From contig CBFHXE010000070.1 of the NCBI GenBank assembly GCA_965659715.1, positions 1 to 13,132 of the forward strand: 13,132 bases of DNA. The letters run 5' to 3'. Below, in pieces: positions 1 through 7,522 of this stretch. This stretch comes from CABZJG01 sp965659715 (GTDB lineage: Bacteria; Pseudomonadota; Alphaproteobacteria; Rhodobacterales; Rhodobacteraceae). The first letter of the stretch is position 1, and each line of letters begins with the position of its first letter. The position numbers and the translations under genes are program-made. Under the pieces are notes generated by a model that was not told the DNA's origin, did no database searches, and saw only the letters and a list, made by a program, of their open reading frames with translations.

Positions 1-319
1 TGAGTGTGATCGCCGCAAAGCCGTCTGATTGATCCACTAGGGCGGCGGTTTTGGCCAGGGCCGGATGCGGTTTTGGACCGATCAAAAGATAGTGCGCCCC
101 ATACCACAAGCAGCGCGCCGAGGCTTTTCCTGTTGCCCTTTGCGTGGCTGGAAGCGCCAGTCCGTGGTGGGTTTTCAGGGCAGAGGAAAGCGCTTTTTGC
201 TGATCTGTGCGGCAGGCCAGCGCGGTAAGTGCCGGAAAGCTCATTTCCGCCACCGATACCGAGCCTATGGTCAGTGGCAAAAGCCCATCACAGGCTGATT
301 TTGCAGTCAGGCTAAGCAC
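1..319 (-). CDS. soxG: Sarcosine oxidase subunit gamma (partial, C-terminus outside window)
   Basis: Gamma subunit of heterotetrameric sarcosine oxidase, a GcvT-like protein that packs against the alpha subunit's folate domain. Only the first 106 residues are visible; family members are usually about 180-200 aa. The start is a GTG at 319-317, chosen because a strong AAGGAGGG Shine-Dalgarno lies 7 nt upstream and because translation from there gives the family-like N-terminus LTAKSACDGLLPLT. A later stretch, LLIGPKPHP (about residues 77-85), leads to the conserved VDQSDGF (96-102). The gene overlaps the 3' end of soxA by 8 bp, so it is probably translationally coupled to it. It is the last visible gene of the soxBDAG group. 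The reading frame is open to the window edge with no sign of damage. Confidence 0.88.
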   Translation of the reverse strand, partial: MLSLTAKSACDGLLPLTIGSVSVAEMSFPALTALACRTDQQKALSSALKTHHGLALPATQRATGKASARCLWYGAHYLLIGPKPHPALAKTAALVDQSDGFAAITL

Positions 320-3245
320 GCGTGCGCCCTCCTTCTGGATCAAAGGCCACGGGGTCGATCACTTCGCATAAAGTTTCAATCTGGCGCATATGATCCACCA
401 TTTTGATGGTTTCACCAATCCGCTCAGGGCCATTTTTCAAAAAGCCCAAGCCCAGATAATGCCCCAAGGTCGGGGAAAATGCCACCGATGTGATGTATCC
501 CTGATCATGGGCGCTAACAGCCGCATCGCCGGGTGCAAAAAGATGCGCGCCGGCCGTCAGCTGTTTAACTGCGCCCACAGGTTTTAAGCCCACGAGCCGC
601 TCGCGCTCTGGATCCCGCAGACCCGGGCGCTGCGCCGCGGCTTTGCCGATACAGTCTTTTTGGCTGCTGAGCATTTGCGGCATACCCAGATCAAAGGCTG
701 AGATCCGGCCATGGATTTCAGCATGGGTGATAAAGCCTTTTTCGATGCGCAAGACATTAAGCGCCTCCATGCCGTAGGCGCCGCCGCCCATTTCCTCGGC
801 CCGCGCCAGCAAAATGCGAAACAGGCTATCACCATAGCGCGCGGGCACCGCAAGCTCGTAGCCAAGCTCGCCGCTAAAGGATATTCGGAACAGACGGGCC
901 TCGACGCCCATCACTTTGACGGTGCCGCAACTCATGAACGGCCAGCTTTTCGGATCTAGTGGCGCATCGAGCAGCCCGTCGATCAGCGCTTTGGCATCCG
1001 GGCCAGCAATGGCAAATTGCGCCCAGTGCTCGGTGACGGACATCAGGTTGATATCCCAGCTTGGATGCAAGCCTTGATGCACAAATTCAAGATGCCGCAT
1101 CACATCGCCTGCGGCAGCCGTGGTGGTGGTCATCACATAATGTTCTGGGCCAAGCCGCGCCGTGGTTCCGTCATCCATCACAAAGCCGTCTTCGCGCAGC
1201 ATCAACCCATAGCGCACGCGGCCCTCTTTCAGCGTTGAAAACCGGTTTGTGTAAACAAGATCAAGCAGCTTACCCGCATCCGGCCCTTGAATGTCTATTT
1301 TGCCCAGCGTCGAGACATCGCAGACCCCAACCGAGCTGCGCACCATCGCAACCTCACGGTCGCATGATTGCCGCCATGTGGTTTCGCCGGGCTGCGGAAA
1401 ATAGCTTGGCCGATACCAAAGCCCGGCCTCAATCAGCGGCGCGCCGCGCTCCTCAATGGCTTTTTGCGCCGCGCTGATCCGCTCTGGGGCAAAGCCTTTG
1501 CCGGCGCCAGATGCGCCCATGGCCGCAATGGCTACCGGCGTGTAAGGCGGGCGAAACGTGGTGGTGCCTGTGCCGGCAATACTTTGGCCGGTGGCATCTG
1601 CCAAAATCGCCAAGGCTGCTACATTTGAATTTTTTCCCTGATCAGGGGCCATGCCTTGGGTGGTGTAGCGTTTCATATGCTCGACCGAGGCGTAATTTTC
1701 CTGCACCGATTGCACAATATCCTTGGTGGTCACATCATTTTGAAAATCCAGCCAGGCACGGGCTTTTCCAGGCACCGACCAGAGCGCCGTGATCGCATAT
1801 GCTTCATCTTCGGCCTTCGGCAGGCTTATTTTTTTGGGTGTTTTTCCAAGATCTTTTATAGCCTGTTCAGCCATTTTTGCGCCCGAGCGCAGGCAGGCTT
1901 GGGTTGACATCTCTCCATTGGCCGAACCAGCATAAAGCATCCCCGGCACTGCGTCCTTGGCCGGCAGAAACGCCTGAAGGCCATCCTCCCAAACCGGACG
2001 GCCGCCCATGTGGCAGCTGAGGTGCACCGTGGGGTTCCATCCGCCGCTCATGGCCAAACAATCCGCCGCCAGCTTTGTCTCGCCGCCCGCGTGGCGCAGG
2101 GTAACCCCGTCCAGCCCGCGCCGTCCGGTGGTGTTGCAAATCTGGGCATTGGTGTAGATCGGAAAATCGCCTGTGACTGCCGCGCTTTCGCGGGCCTCGA
2201 CATAGGCGGCAATCTGCACGCCGGCGGCGGCAAGGTCCTTTGCCGTGCGCGCGGCATTATCATTGTTGCCAAAGAAAACCACAGCCTTGCCGGGCGCGAC
2301 CCCGTAGCGGTTCACATAGCTGCGCACCGCCGAGGCCATCATGACACCGGGCCGGTCATTATTGGCAAAGGCAATGCCGCGTTCAAGCGCGCCGGCTGCC
2401 AAAATCGAGCGGCGGCAAACGATCCGCCAAAAGCAGGCTTCGGGCAGATCGCCTTGCCCAGAAGGCAAATGCTGCGCGACCCGCTCGAGCGCGGCAAACG
2501 TGCCCTGATCATAGGCGCCGGTCACCGTGGTGCGCGGCATAAGACGCACATTTGGCATCTCTTTCAGCTCTGCTGTGACCTGCGCTGCCCAATCTGCCCC
2601 GCCAACGCCGCCAATGTCATAGGTTTCACTGTTCAAGCGGCCGCCAAAGCGGCTGTCTTCATCGGCAAGGATTACTTCAAGCCCCGAGCGCGCGGCATTG
2701 AGCGCAGCCATCAACCCCGCCGGACCGGCGCCGATCGCCAAAAGATCGCAAAACGCAAAAGCTTGCTCATAACGGCCTTTGTCCGGCGCACCGTCCAAAG
2801 CCCCAAGCCCGGCAGCACGGCGGATCAACGGCTCATATACCCGTTCCCAAAAGGCTTTCGGCCACATAAAGGTTTTGTAATAAAAACCGGCCGATATAAA
2901 AGGCGCGGCCAGATCATTTATAGACAGAAGATCATAATTCAGGCTGGGCCAGCGGTTTTGGCTTTGTGCTTCAAGCCCGCCGTAAAGCTCTTGCTGGGTG
3001 GCGCGGATATTGGGGTTTTGGCTTTGGCCCCGGCGCAGGGTGACCAAAGCGTTCGGTTCTTCACTGCCCGCGGTTAGGACCCCGCGCGGGCGGTGGTATT
3101 TAAAGGACCGGCCGATCAGACGCACATCATTGGCCAGCAGCGCCGAGGCCAAAGTGTCCCCGGCAAATCCGCTATAGCTGACCCCGTCAAAGCTAAACTT
3201 CAACGCACGGCTGCGATCAATTTGACCTGCGCTTTTCACTCTCAT
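312..3245 (-). CDS. soxA: Sarcosine oxidase subunit alpha
   Basis: Largest subunit (977 aa, normal for the family) of the enzyme that oxidises sarcosine with O2 and tetrahydrofolate to glycine, H2O2 and 5,10-methylene-THF in the cytoplasm. Order of domains: an N-terminal ferredoxin-fold domain (about 10-100) with no cysteines, so no Fe-S cluster; a dinucleotide-binding domain with GAGPAG at 172-177; a second nucleotide-binding segment around FFGNNDNA (324-331); a mid-region with STQACLRSGAKMAEQA (447-462); and a C-terminal GcvT/aminomethyltransferase-like folate domain (about 605-970) with FSGELGYELAV (790-800) and MEALNVLRIEKG (826-837). The ATG at 3245 overlaps the soxD stop as ATGA, with AAGGGTG just upstream. 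In the known structure the alpha subunit binds NAD+ and folate; that role is inferred from family. Confidence 0.96.
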   Translation of the reverse strand: MRVKSAGQIDRSRALKFSFDGVSYSGFAGDTLASALLANDVRLIGRSFKYHRPRGVLTAGSEEPNALVTLRRGQSQNPNIRATQQELYGGLEAQSQNRWPSLNYDLLSINDLAAPFISAGFYYKTFMWPKAFWERVYEPLIRRAAGLGALDGAPDKGRYEQAFAFCDLLAIGAGPAGLMAALNAARSGLEVILADEDSRFGGRLNSETYDIGGVGGADWAAQVTAELKEMPNVRLMPRTTVTGAYDQGTFAALERVAQHLPSGQGDLPEACFWRIVCRRSILAAGALERGIAFANNDRPGVMMASAVRSYVNRYGVAPGKAVVFFGNNDNAARTAKDLAAAGVQIAAYVEARESAAVTGDFPIYTNAQICNTTGRRGLDGVTLRHAGGETKLAADCLAMSGGWNPTVHLSCHMGGRPVWEDGLQAFLPAKDAVPGMLYAGSANGEMSTQACLRSGAKMAEQAIKDLGKTPKKISLPKAEDEAYAITALWSVPGKARAWLDFQNDVTTKDIVQSVQENYASVEHMKRYTTQGMAPDQGKNSNVAALAILADATGQSIAGTGTTTFRPPYTPVAIAAMGASGAGKGFAPERISAAQKAIEERGAPLIEAGLWYRPSYFPQPGETTWRQSCDREVAMVRSSVGVCDVSTLGKIDIQGPDAGKLLDLVYTNRFSTLKEGRVRYGLMLREDGFVMDDGTTARLGPEHYVMTTTTAAAGDVMRHLEFVHQGLHPSWDINLMSVTEHWAQFAIAGPDAKALIDGLLDAPLDPKSWPFMSCGTVKVMGVEARLFRISFSGELGYELAVPARYGDSLFRILLARAEEMGGGAYGMEALNVLRIEKGFITHAEIHGRISAFDLGMPQMLSSQKDCIGKAAAQRPGLRDPERERLVGLKPVGAVKQLTAGAHLFAPGDAAVSAHDQGYITSVAFSPTLGHYLGLGFLKNGPERIGETIKMVDHMRQIETLCEVIDPVAFDPEGGRTRA
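327..334 (-). promoter_or_regulatory. Ribosome binding site fixing the soxG GTG start
   Basis: AAGGAGGG on the minus strand, 7 nt before the GTG at 319-317 and inside the 3' end of soxA. No ATG in the soxG frame lies nearby upstream. This near-consensus site is the main evidence for the GTG start and for an 8 bp overlap with soxA. Confidence 0.75.
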
Positions 3246-3523
3246 GCGCTATCACCCTTGATCTTGGGACGCGCAAGCGCCAACTCGGCGCCAAGCACTT
3301 CATGGGTTACAGTATTGCGGCGCACCATAAGCCAGCGGCCGCAGCCTGCCTCATGGTACCACAAATCGCGGGTTTCGCCGGCTGGATTATCGCGAATATG
3401 CAAATAGTCATCCCATGCGGTATCATCGGCATCAGCCTCAGGGCGCTCTAAAGCGGAAGCGGCGCCTTGAAAATAAAACTCGCGCCGATCACGGGGTCCG
3501 CAATTGGGACAGGGAATTCTCAT
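3242..3523 (-). CDS. soxD: Sarcosine oxidase subunit delta
   Basis: Small zinc-binding subunit of sarcosine oxidase, 93 aa from the start chosen here. Zinc ligands are visible as C5-x2-C8 (MRIPCPNC) and H57-x3-C61 (WYHEAGC), the same spacing as the Cys/Cys/His/Cys site of characterised delta subunits. The conserved core RDNPAGETRDLWYH precedes the second ligand pair. An ATG four codons upstream (3535) is also in frame, but the sequence right after it (GGAGG at 3533-3529) is an excellent Shine-Dalgarno placed 5 nt before the ATG at 3523, and that start also gives the family-like N-terminus. The stop overlaps soxA as ATGA, and the start overlaps the stop of the upstream mini-ORF the same way. 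Confidence 0.92.
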   Translation of the reverse strand: MRIPCPNCGPRDRREFYFQGAASALERPEADADDTAWDDYLHIRDNPAGETRDLWYHEAGCGRWLMVRRNTVTHEVLGAELALARPKIKGDSA

Positions 3524-3591
3524 GCCGTCCTCCATTTTGCATCAGGGCGCCGCGCTGCCGTTTGGCCGAGATATCCAAGCGTTTTAATCAT
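3520..3591 (-). CDS. 23-residue mini-ORF bridging soxB and soxD (hypothetical)
   Basis: A short frame of 23 codons starting MIKTLGYLGQ and ending AKWRTA. It has three features expected of a translated frame. GAGGA lies 4 nt before its ATG and overlaps the soxB stop codon. The ATG follows the soxB stop after 7 nt. Its TGA overlaps the soxD ATG as ATGA. It therefore fills the otherwise empty 75 bp gap between two sarcosine oxidase genes. I do not recognise the peptide. It is basic, has no membrane segment and no cysteine. It could be a real microprotein, a coupling frame that carries ribosomes from soxB to soxD, or chance in a short gap. Its length gives no statistical support by itself. Confidence 0.35.
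   Translation of the reverse strand: MIKTLGYLGQTAARRPDAKWRTA
3529..3533 (-). promoter_or_regulatory. Ribosome binding site deciding the soxD start
   Basis: GGAGG on the minus strand, 5 nt before the ATG at 3523-3521. It lies inside what would be the coding sequence if the upstream ATG at 3535 were used, so it argues for the shorter, 93-residue SoxD. Confidence 0.7.
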
Positions 3592-3598
3592 AGCGTCC

Positions 3599-4855
3599 TC
3601 AATGCAGATTATGCTGCGATCCGGTGCCTTCTTCGTCCATCAACCCGTATCCGGATTGAAAGCGGTCCAGCCGGAATTTTGCAGCGGGTTCATGATATTT
3701 GTCGGTGGCCAGTAAATGAGCAAAACTGTAGCCCGACCCGGGAACAGCCTTGAACCCGCCATAGCACCAGCCACAATTCAAATAGAGCCCGTCGATATGG
3801 GTTTTATCAATCACCGGGCTGCCATCGGGCGACATATCCATAATCCCGCCCCATGAGCGCAGCACTTTTGCCTTGCCGATCATCGGCATCAAGGCCATTG
3901 CAGCCTCCATCACATGCTCTTTCATCGGCAAATTGCCCCGCGATGCATATGAGGCATAATAGTCGAGGTTTCCGCCAAAAACGAGCCCGCCTTTATCCGA
4001 CTGGCTGATATAATAATGCCCCATGCCAAAGCTCACCACATGGTCAATGCAAGGCTTTAGCCCTTCGGTGACGAACGCCTGCAAGATATGGCTTTCGATC
4101 GGCAACCGCATGCCGGCCATAGCGGCCACCTGACTTGAGCGGCCCGCCACAACAATCGCAACTTTTTTAGCGCGGATCGCACCGCGCGTGGTTTGCACGC
4201 CCCGCACCACACCATTTTCGATATCTATGCCGGTTACTTCACAGTTTTGAATAAGATCAACGCCCCGGCTATCAGCACCGCGCGCATAGCCCCAAGCGAC
4301 AGCATCATGGCGCGCTGTGCCAGCGCGGCGCTGTAGTATGCCGCCATAAATTGGAAACCGAGCATTATCGTAATTTAGATAGGGCAACATTTTGCGCAGA
4401 TCGGCCTGGCTCAGCATTTCTGCATCATCGCCGCGGTTGATCATCGCATTTGCCCGCCGGACCGCGGCATCACGCTGCCCATCAGAATGGAAAAGCGCGA
4501 TTTGGCCGCGCTGCGAATGCATCACGTTAAAATTAAGGTCGGGTTCCAGTCCCTCCCAGAGTTTGAGTGAATGGCTATAAAATTCCGAATTTCCGGGCAG
4601 CATGTAGTTGGCGCGCACAATGGTGGTGTTGCGGCCTATATTACCACCGCCAAGATAGCCTTTTTCCAAAACGGCAACATTGGTTATCCCGTGGTTTTTT
4701 GCCAGATAATAGGCCGTCGACAGCCCATGACCACCGCCGCCGATGATCACCACATCATAGCTTGAGTTTGGATTAGGGTTGCCCCAGTGCGGTGTCCAAT
4801 CGGTATTGCCCGATAGCCCTTTCTTGAGCACTTCCCAAGCCGAAAACCGTGTCAT
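3599..4855 (-). CDS. soxB: Sarcosine oxidase subunit beta
   Basis: FAD/FMN-carrying catalytic subunit (418 aa, normal length) of heterotetrameric sarcosine oxidase; it oxidises sarcosine to the imine and passes the methylene group to the folate site on alpha. The N-terminal dinucleotide-binding motif is IIGGGGHG (37-44), followed by EKGYLGGGNIGRNTT (64-78). His183 in GTARHDAVAWG aligns by context with the histidine that carries covalent FMN in characterised enzymes. Near the C-terminus GGIMDMSPDGSP (336-347) and CGWCYGGFK (361-369) are typical of the family. The ATG at 4855 follows AAGGGTGG. The gene lies 31 bp after the dehydratase and continues into soxD-soxA-soxG, so it is the first sox gene of the operon. 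Confidence 0.96.
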   Translation of the reverse strand: MTRFSAWEVLKKGLSGNTDWTPHWGNPNPNSSYDVVIIGGGGHGLSTAYYLAKNHGITNVAVLEKGYLGGGNIGRNTTIVRANYMLPGNSEFYSHSLKLWEGLEPDLNFNVMHSQRGQIALFHSDGQRDAAVRRANAMINRGDDAEMLSQADLRKMLPYLNYDNARFPIYGGILQRRAGTARHDAVAWGYARGADSRGVDLIQNCEVTGIDIENGVVRGVQTTRGAIRAKKVAIVVAGRSSQVAAMAGMRLPIESHILQAFVTEGLKPCIDHVVSFGMGHYYISQSDKGGLVFGGNLDYYASYASRGNLPMKEHVMEAAMALMPMIGKAKVLRSWGGIMDMSPDGSPVIDKTHIDGLYLNCGWCYGGFKAVPGSGYSFAHLLATDKYHEPAAKFRLDRFQSGYGLMDEEGTGSQHNLH

Positions 4856-4886
4856 AAGCCACCCTTTTCATCGCAACGCTGCTTGC

Positions 4887-5864
4887 CTATCCCGGCATCG
4901 GGGTTTGGCCGACCAGCACATATGCAAATTTATCTGCGTCTATATTACCACCACACAGAATAACGCCAATACGTTTATTGGCCATTTTATCCCGCTCGCT
5001 CATCAAACCGGCCAAGGCGGCCGCACCGGCGCCTTCGGCGACATTATGGGTTGCGCGAAACAACACCCGCATCGCTTCAGCGATCAAATCATCGCTCACT
5101 TCGATAACGCGCTCAGCGCCTTGGCGGATCGCCTCTAACGCCTCGGGGTGCGGGGTGCGAACCGCAATCCCTTCGGCAAAACTATTCGCGGCATTGGTCG
5201 AAACCGGTTTTCCGGCCTCGACCGATAGCCGGTAAGTATTGGCGCGCTCAGAGACCACGCCGATCACTTGGGTTTTCAGCCCCAAAAGATCACGTGCCGC
5301 CATCACGCCGCAAATGCCAGAGCCCAGACCAATGGGCACATAGACAGCGTCTAGCGCGCCGGCGGCTGAAAACAGTTCATGGGCATAGGTGCTTACCCCT
5401 TGGACAAGAGCGCGGTGAAAGGAGGGGACCATATGCAGATCACGGGCTTTTGCCAGATTTTCAGCTTTGGCTTTGGCAGCGTCAAAATCATGGCCCACTT
5501 CAATCAGTTCGGTGCCCAGCGCCCGCATGGCTGCATTTTTATCCTGAGCGTTGTTGGTCGGCACCACCACCACCGAAGCAATATCATGCCGCGCCGCTGC
5601 GTAGGGGATCGACTGGCCGTGATTTCCGGTTGACGCGGTAATGACGCCATTGGTGTGACCTGATTTTACACGGCTGTGCATATAGACCAACCCGCCGCGT
5701 ATCTTGAACGCCCCGAGCGGGGTATGATTTTCATGCTTGAGCCATAGCTCACAGCCCATCTCATTGGCCAGAACCGGCCAGACATGCTGTAAGGTCGGGT
5801 TGAGATTTTGGTACACGACCTTTTGAGCCTGTTCAAACTCTGCCTGTGTTACAAATCCAGACAT
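4887..5864 (-). CDS. PLP-dependent serine/threonine dehydratase-like enzyme (fold type II)
   Basis: 325 aa, catalytic domain only, no C-terminal ACT regulatory domain. K54 in GAFKIRGG is the Schiff-base lysine; STGNHGQ (78-84) and the C-terminal CGGN (304-307) are family motifs. The phosphate-binding loop reads PIGLGSGICG (177-186) instead of the usual glycine-rich GGGGL form, which marks a subfamily rather than a broken enzyme. Members deaminate serine or threonine to a 2-oxo acid and ammonia. Lying between gdh and soxB, it most plausibly converts serine (from glycine plus methylene-THF) to pyruvate, but this is inference; threonine, 3-hydroxyaspartate or another beta-hydroxy amino acid remain possible. 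The start at 5864 (MSGFVTQ) was chosen over 5990, which would overlap gdh by 92 bp. A weak GGAA lies upstream. Confidence 0.85.
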   Translation of the reverse strand: MSGFVTQAEFEQAQKVVYQNLNPTLQHVWPVLANEMGCELWLKHENHTPLGAFKIRGGLVYMHSRVKSGHTNGVITASTGNHGQSIPYAAARHDIASVVVVPTNNAQDKNAAMRALGTELIEVGHDFDAAKAKAENLAKARDLHMVPSFHRALVQGVSTYAHELFSAAGALDAVYVPIGLGSGICGVMAARDLLGLKTQVIGVVSERANTYRLSVEAGKPVSTNAANSFAEGIAVRTPHPEALEAIRQGAERVIEVSDDLIAEAMRVLFRATHNVAEGAGAAALAGLMSERDKMANKRIGVILCGGNIDADKFAYVLVGQTPMPG

Positions 5865-5898
5865 AGCGCTGTTCCATTCCTTCTTTTTATCCCGCCGG

Positions 5899-7329
5899 TT
5901 ACAGACCCTTGGTTTGGTAACTGGCCGCAACCTTGCCAATAGACACCAGATAGGCAGCGGTGCGTAGATCGGTGACATCTTCGCGTCCATGCCAGGTTTC
6001 GCGCATCGCTTGGAAAGATGATCTCATGGTATCATCAAGGCCTGAACGCACCAGTTCCAATTCGCCAGCGCCGCGCAAATAGCGCTGTTTGAAACCTGGT
6101 GACAGGCTCCAGCTATCACCCATGGCCTGAGACAGGTTTTCAAATTCGCGGACGACCAATTCTTGACGGGCCTCTTCCTGACGGCGCTGCATCCGGCCAA
6201 AACGAATATGGCTAAGGTTTTTGACCCACTCAAAATAGGACACCGTCACACCGCCAGCATTGGCATACATGTCGGGAATAATCACACAGCCTTTTTCGCG
6301 CAAAATATCATCTGCACCTGCGGTTATCGGCCCGTTCGCCGCCTCAATAATCAGCGGTGCTTTCACCTTTGCTGCATTGTCAAGATTGATCACACCTTCC
6401 AGCGCCGCTGGGATCAAAATATCGCAATCCTGCTCCAGCACCGCCGCGCCATCAGCCACAAAGGTTGCATCGGGATAACCGGTAATTCCGCCGTATTCGG
6501 CAATCCAGTTGCGCACAGCCTCAACATCCAGACCGCTGTCACTGACCAGCGCCCCATCGCGCTCGATAATGCCGGTGATGCGCGCACCATCTTCTTCTTG
6601 CAGAAACTTGGCAGCATGATAGCCCACATTGCCAAGGCCCTGCACCACCACCCGTTTTCCGTCAAGTGTTCCCGAAAGACCGGCTTTGGCTATATCTTTT
6701 GGTTCGCGGAAAAATTCTTGCAGCGCATATTGAACGCCGCGGCCGGTGGCCTCGACCCGCCCGGCAATCCCGCCGGCATTCAGCGGCTTTCCGGTCACAC
6801 AGGCGCTCGCATTGATATCGGTGGTGTTCATGCGGGCAAATTGATCCGCAATCCATGCCATTTCACGTTCCCCGGTGCCCATATCAGGCGCAGGCACATT
6901 CTGGCTTGGATTGATTAGATCGCGCTTGATAAGCTCATAAGCAAAGCGCCGTGTGATGAGTTCAAGCTCATGTTCTTCGTATTCGCGCGGATTGATGCAT
7001 AGCCCACCTTTTGACCCGCCAAACGGCGCCTCAACCAACGCGCATTTATAGGTCATCAACGCGGCCAAGGCTTCTACCTCATCCTGATTGACAGCCTCGG
7101 CATAACGGATACCGCCTTTGACCGGTTCCATATGCTCGGAATGCACCGCACGATATCCGGTAAAGGTTTGGATCTGGCCTCTTAGCCGCACCCCGAACCG
7201 AACTGTATAAGTGGCATTACACACCCTAATTTTTTGCTCCAACCCCGGCGGTAAATCCATCAACCGCACAGCGCGGTTGAACATCAAATCCACACCTTCT
7301 CTAAAACTTGGCTCATTGGCAGGTGACAT
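5899..7329 (-). CDS. gdhA: Glutamate dehydrogenase (hexameric, with antenna-like insert)
   Basis: Glu/Leu/Phe/Val dehydrogenase family, 476 aa; interconverts glutamate and 2-oxoglutarate plus ammonia. The N-terminal substrate domain shows KGGIRY (71-76), K95 in TYKCAL, catalytic K107 in APFGGSKGG and D149 in PAPDMGTG. The lysine spacing (71/95/107) equals that of animal GDH. The nucleotide domain has GLGNVG (231-236), with an acidic E256 in GIIERDG that hints at NAD(H), though cofactor use is not proven. Residues 381-421 form an insert where animal GDH has its antenna, flanked by GRM and LVRSGLDDTM. The ATG at 7329 follows GGAG at 8 nt spacing; an upstream in-frame ATG at 7368 lacks family sequence. 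First gene of the sarcosine operon, 34 bp before the dehydratase, so probably an ammonia/glutamate link for that pathway. Confidence 0.94.
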   Translation of the reverse strand: MSPANEPSFREGVDLMFNRAVRLMDLPPGLEQKIRVCNATYTVRFGVRLRGQIQTFTGYRAVHSEHMEPVKGGIRYAEAVNQDEVEALAALMTYKCALVEAPFGGSKGGLCINPREYEEHELELITRRFAYELIKRDLINPSQNVPAPDMGTGEREMAWIADQFARMNTTDINASACVTGKPLNAGGIAGRVEATGRGVQYALQEFFREPKDIAKAGLSGTLDGKRVVVQGLGNVGYHAAKFLQEEDGARITGIIERDGALVSDSGLDVEAVRNWIAEYGGITGYPDATFVADGAAVLEQDCDILIPAALEGVINLDNAAKVKAPLIIEAANGPITAGADDILREKGCVIIPDMYANAGGVTVSYFEWVKNLSHIRFGRMQRRQEEARQELVVREFENLSQAMGDSWSLSPGFKQRYLRGAGELELVRSGLDDTMRSSFQAMRETWHGREDVTDLRTAAYLVSIGKVAASYQTKGL

Positions 7330-7385
7330 TGGTTTTCTCCGTTTGGAACAAGTGTCTGTGCAAGGCATTTGATAAATACTGCCCG

Positions 7386-7399
7386 CGCACTGCAGTGCG
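7386..7399. promoter_or_regulatory. 14-bp perfect palindrome upstream of gdh
   Basis: CGCACTGCAGTGCG is a perfect 14-bp palindrome whose near edge is 56 nt before the gdh ATG, in the only sizeable intergenic region upstream of the gdh-sox operon. It could be an operator for a dimeric regulator of that operon, or a short mRNA hairpin. No regulator family is identified from the motif, and no second copy was noticed in the other intergenic regions of the window. Confidence 0.35.
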
Positions 7400-7450
7400 A
7401 CTCACCACAAGTTAGATCACATTTTTTGCAACAGGGTTAAAAAATATGCA

Positions 7451-7481
7451 TTTATATTCAATTAACACATTGCTTTGCCAA
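7451..7481 (-). promoter_or_regulatory. Possible sigma-70-type promoter for the gdh-sox operon
   Basis: On the minus strand TTGGCA (7481-7476) and TATAAA (7456-7451) resemble -35 and -10 elements, in an AT-rich part of the 193-bp gap, about 120 nt before the gdh ATG. The 19 bp spacer is longer than the optimal 17, so this is a weak guess. If used, the transcript leader would include the palindrome at 7386-7399. I see no hairpin with a T-run terminating the upstream gene in this gap, so read-through from 7523-8470 is not excluded. Confidence 0.25.
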
Positions 7482-7522
7482 GATTTTGACCATTTGCCCC
7501 CAAATTATGGGTCACCGAGGGC

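Noticed and set aside
2010..3077. 355-codon open frame on the plus strand, opposite soxA
   Set aside because: It is antisense to strongly conserved soxA sequence, resembles no family I know and lacks a convincing ribosome binding site; long antisense frames are expected opposite genes of this codon composition.
312..3245. Fe-S cluster in the N-terminal ferredoxin-like domain of SoxA
   Set aside because: The domain has no cysteines in its first 100 residues; the fold is retained without the cluster, as in other alpha subunits.
4887..5864. Assignment of the dehydratase as ectoine-utilisation EutB
   Set aside because: No other ectoine genes are present, and the N-terminal sequence and phosphate loop do not look like EutB as I know it.
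4887..5990. Longer dehydratase starting at 5990
   Set aside because: It would overlap the end of gdh by 92 bp and add 42 residues with no family resemblance; the start at 5864 gives a normal N-terminus.
6163..6918. 251-codon open frame on the plus strand, opposite gdh
   Set aside because: Fully antisense to conserved glutamate dehydrogenase sequence with no recognisable protein; treated as a shadow.
7330..7368. Longer GDH starting at 7368
   Set aside because: The 13 extra residues look non-coding, and the GGAG site supports the ATG at 7329.
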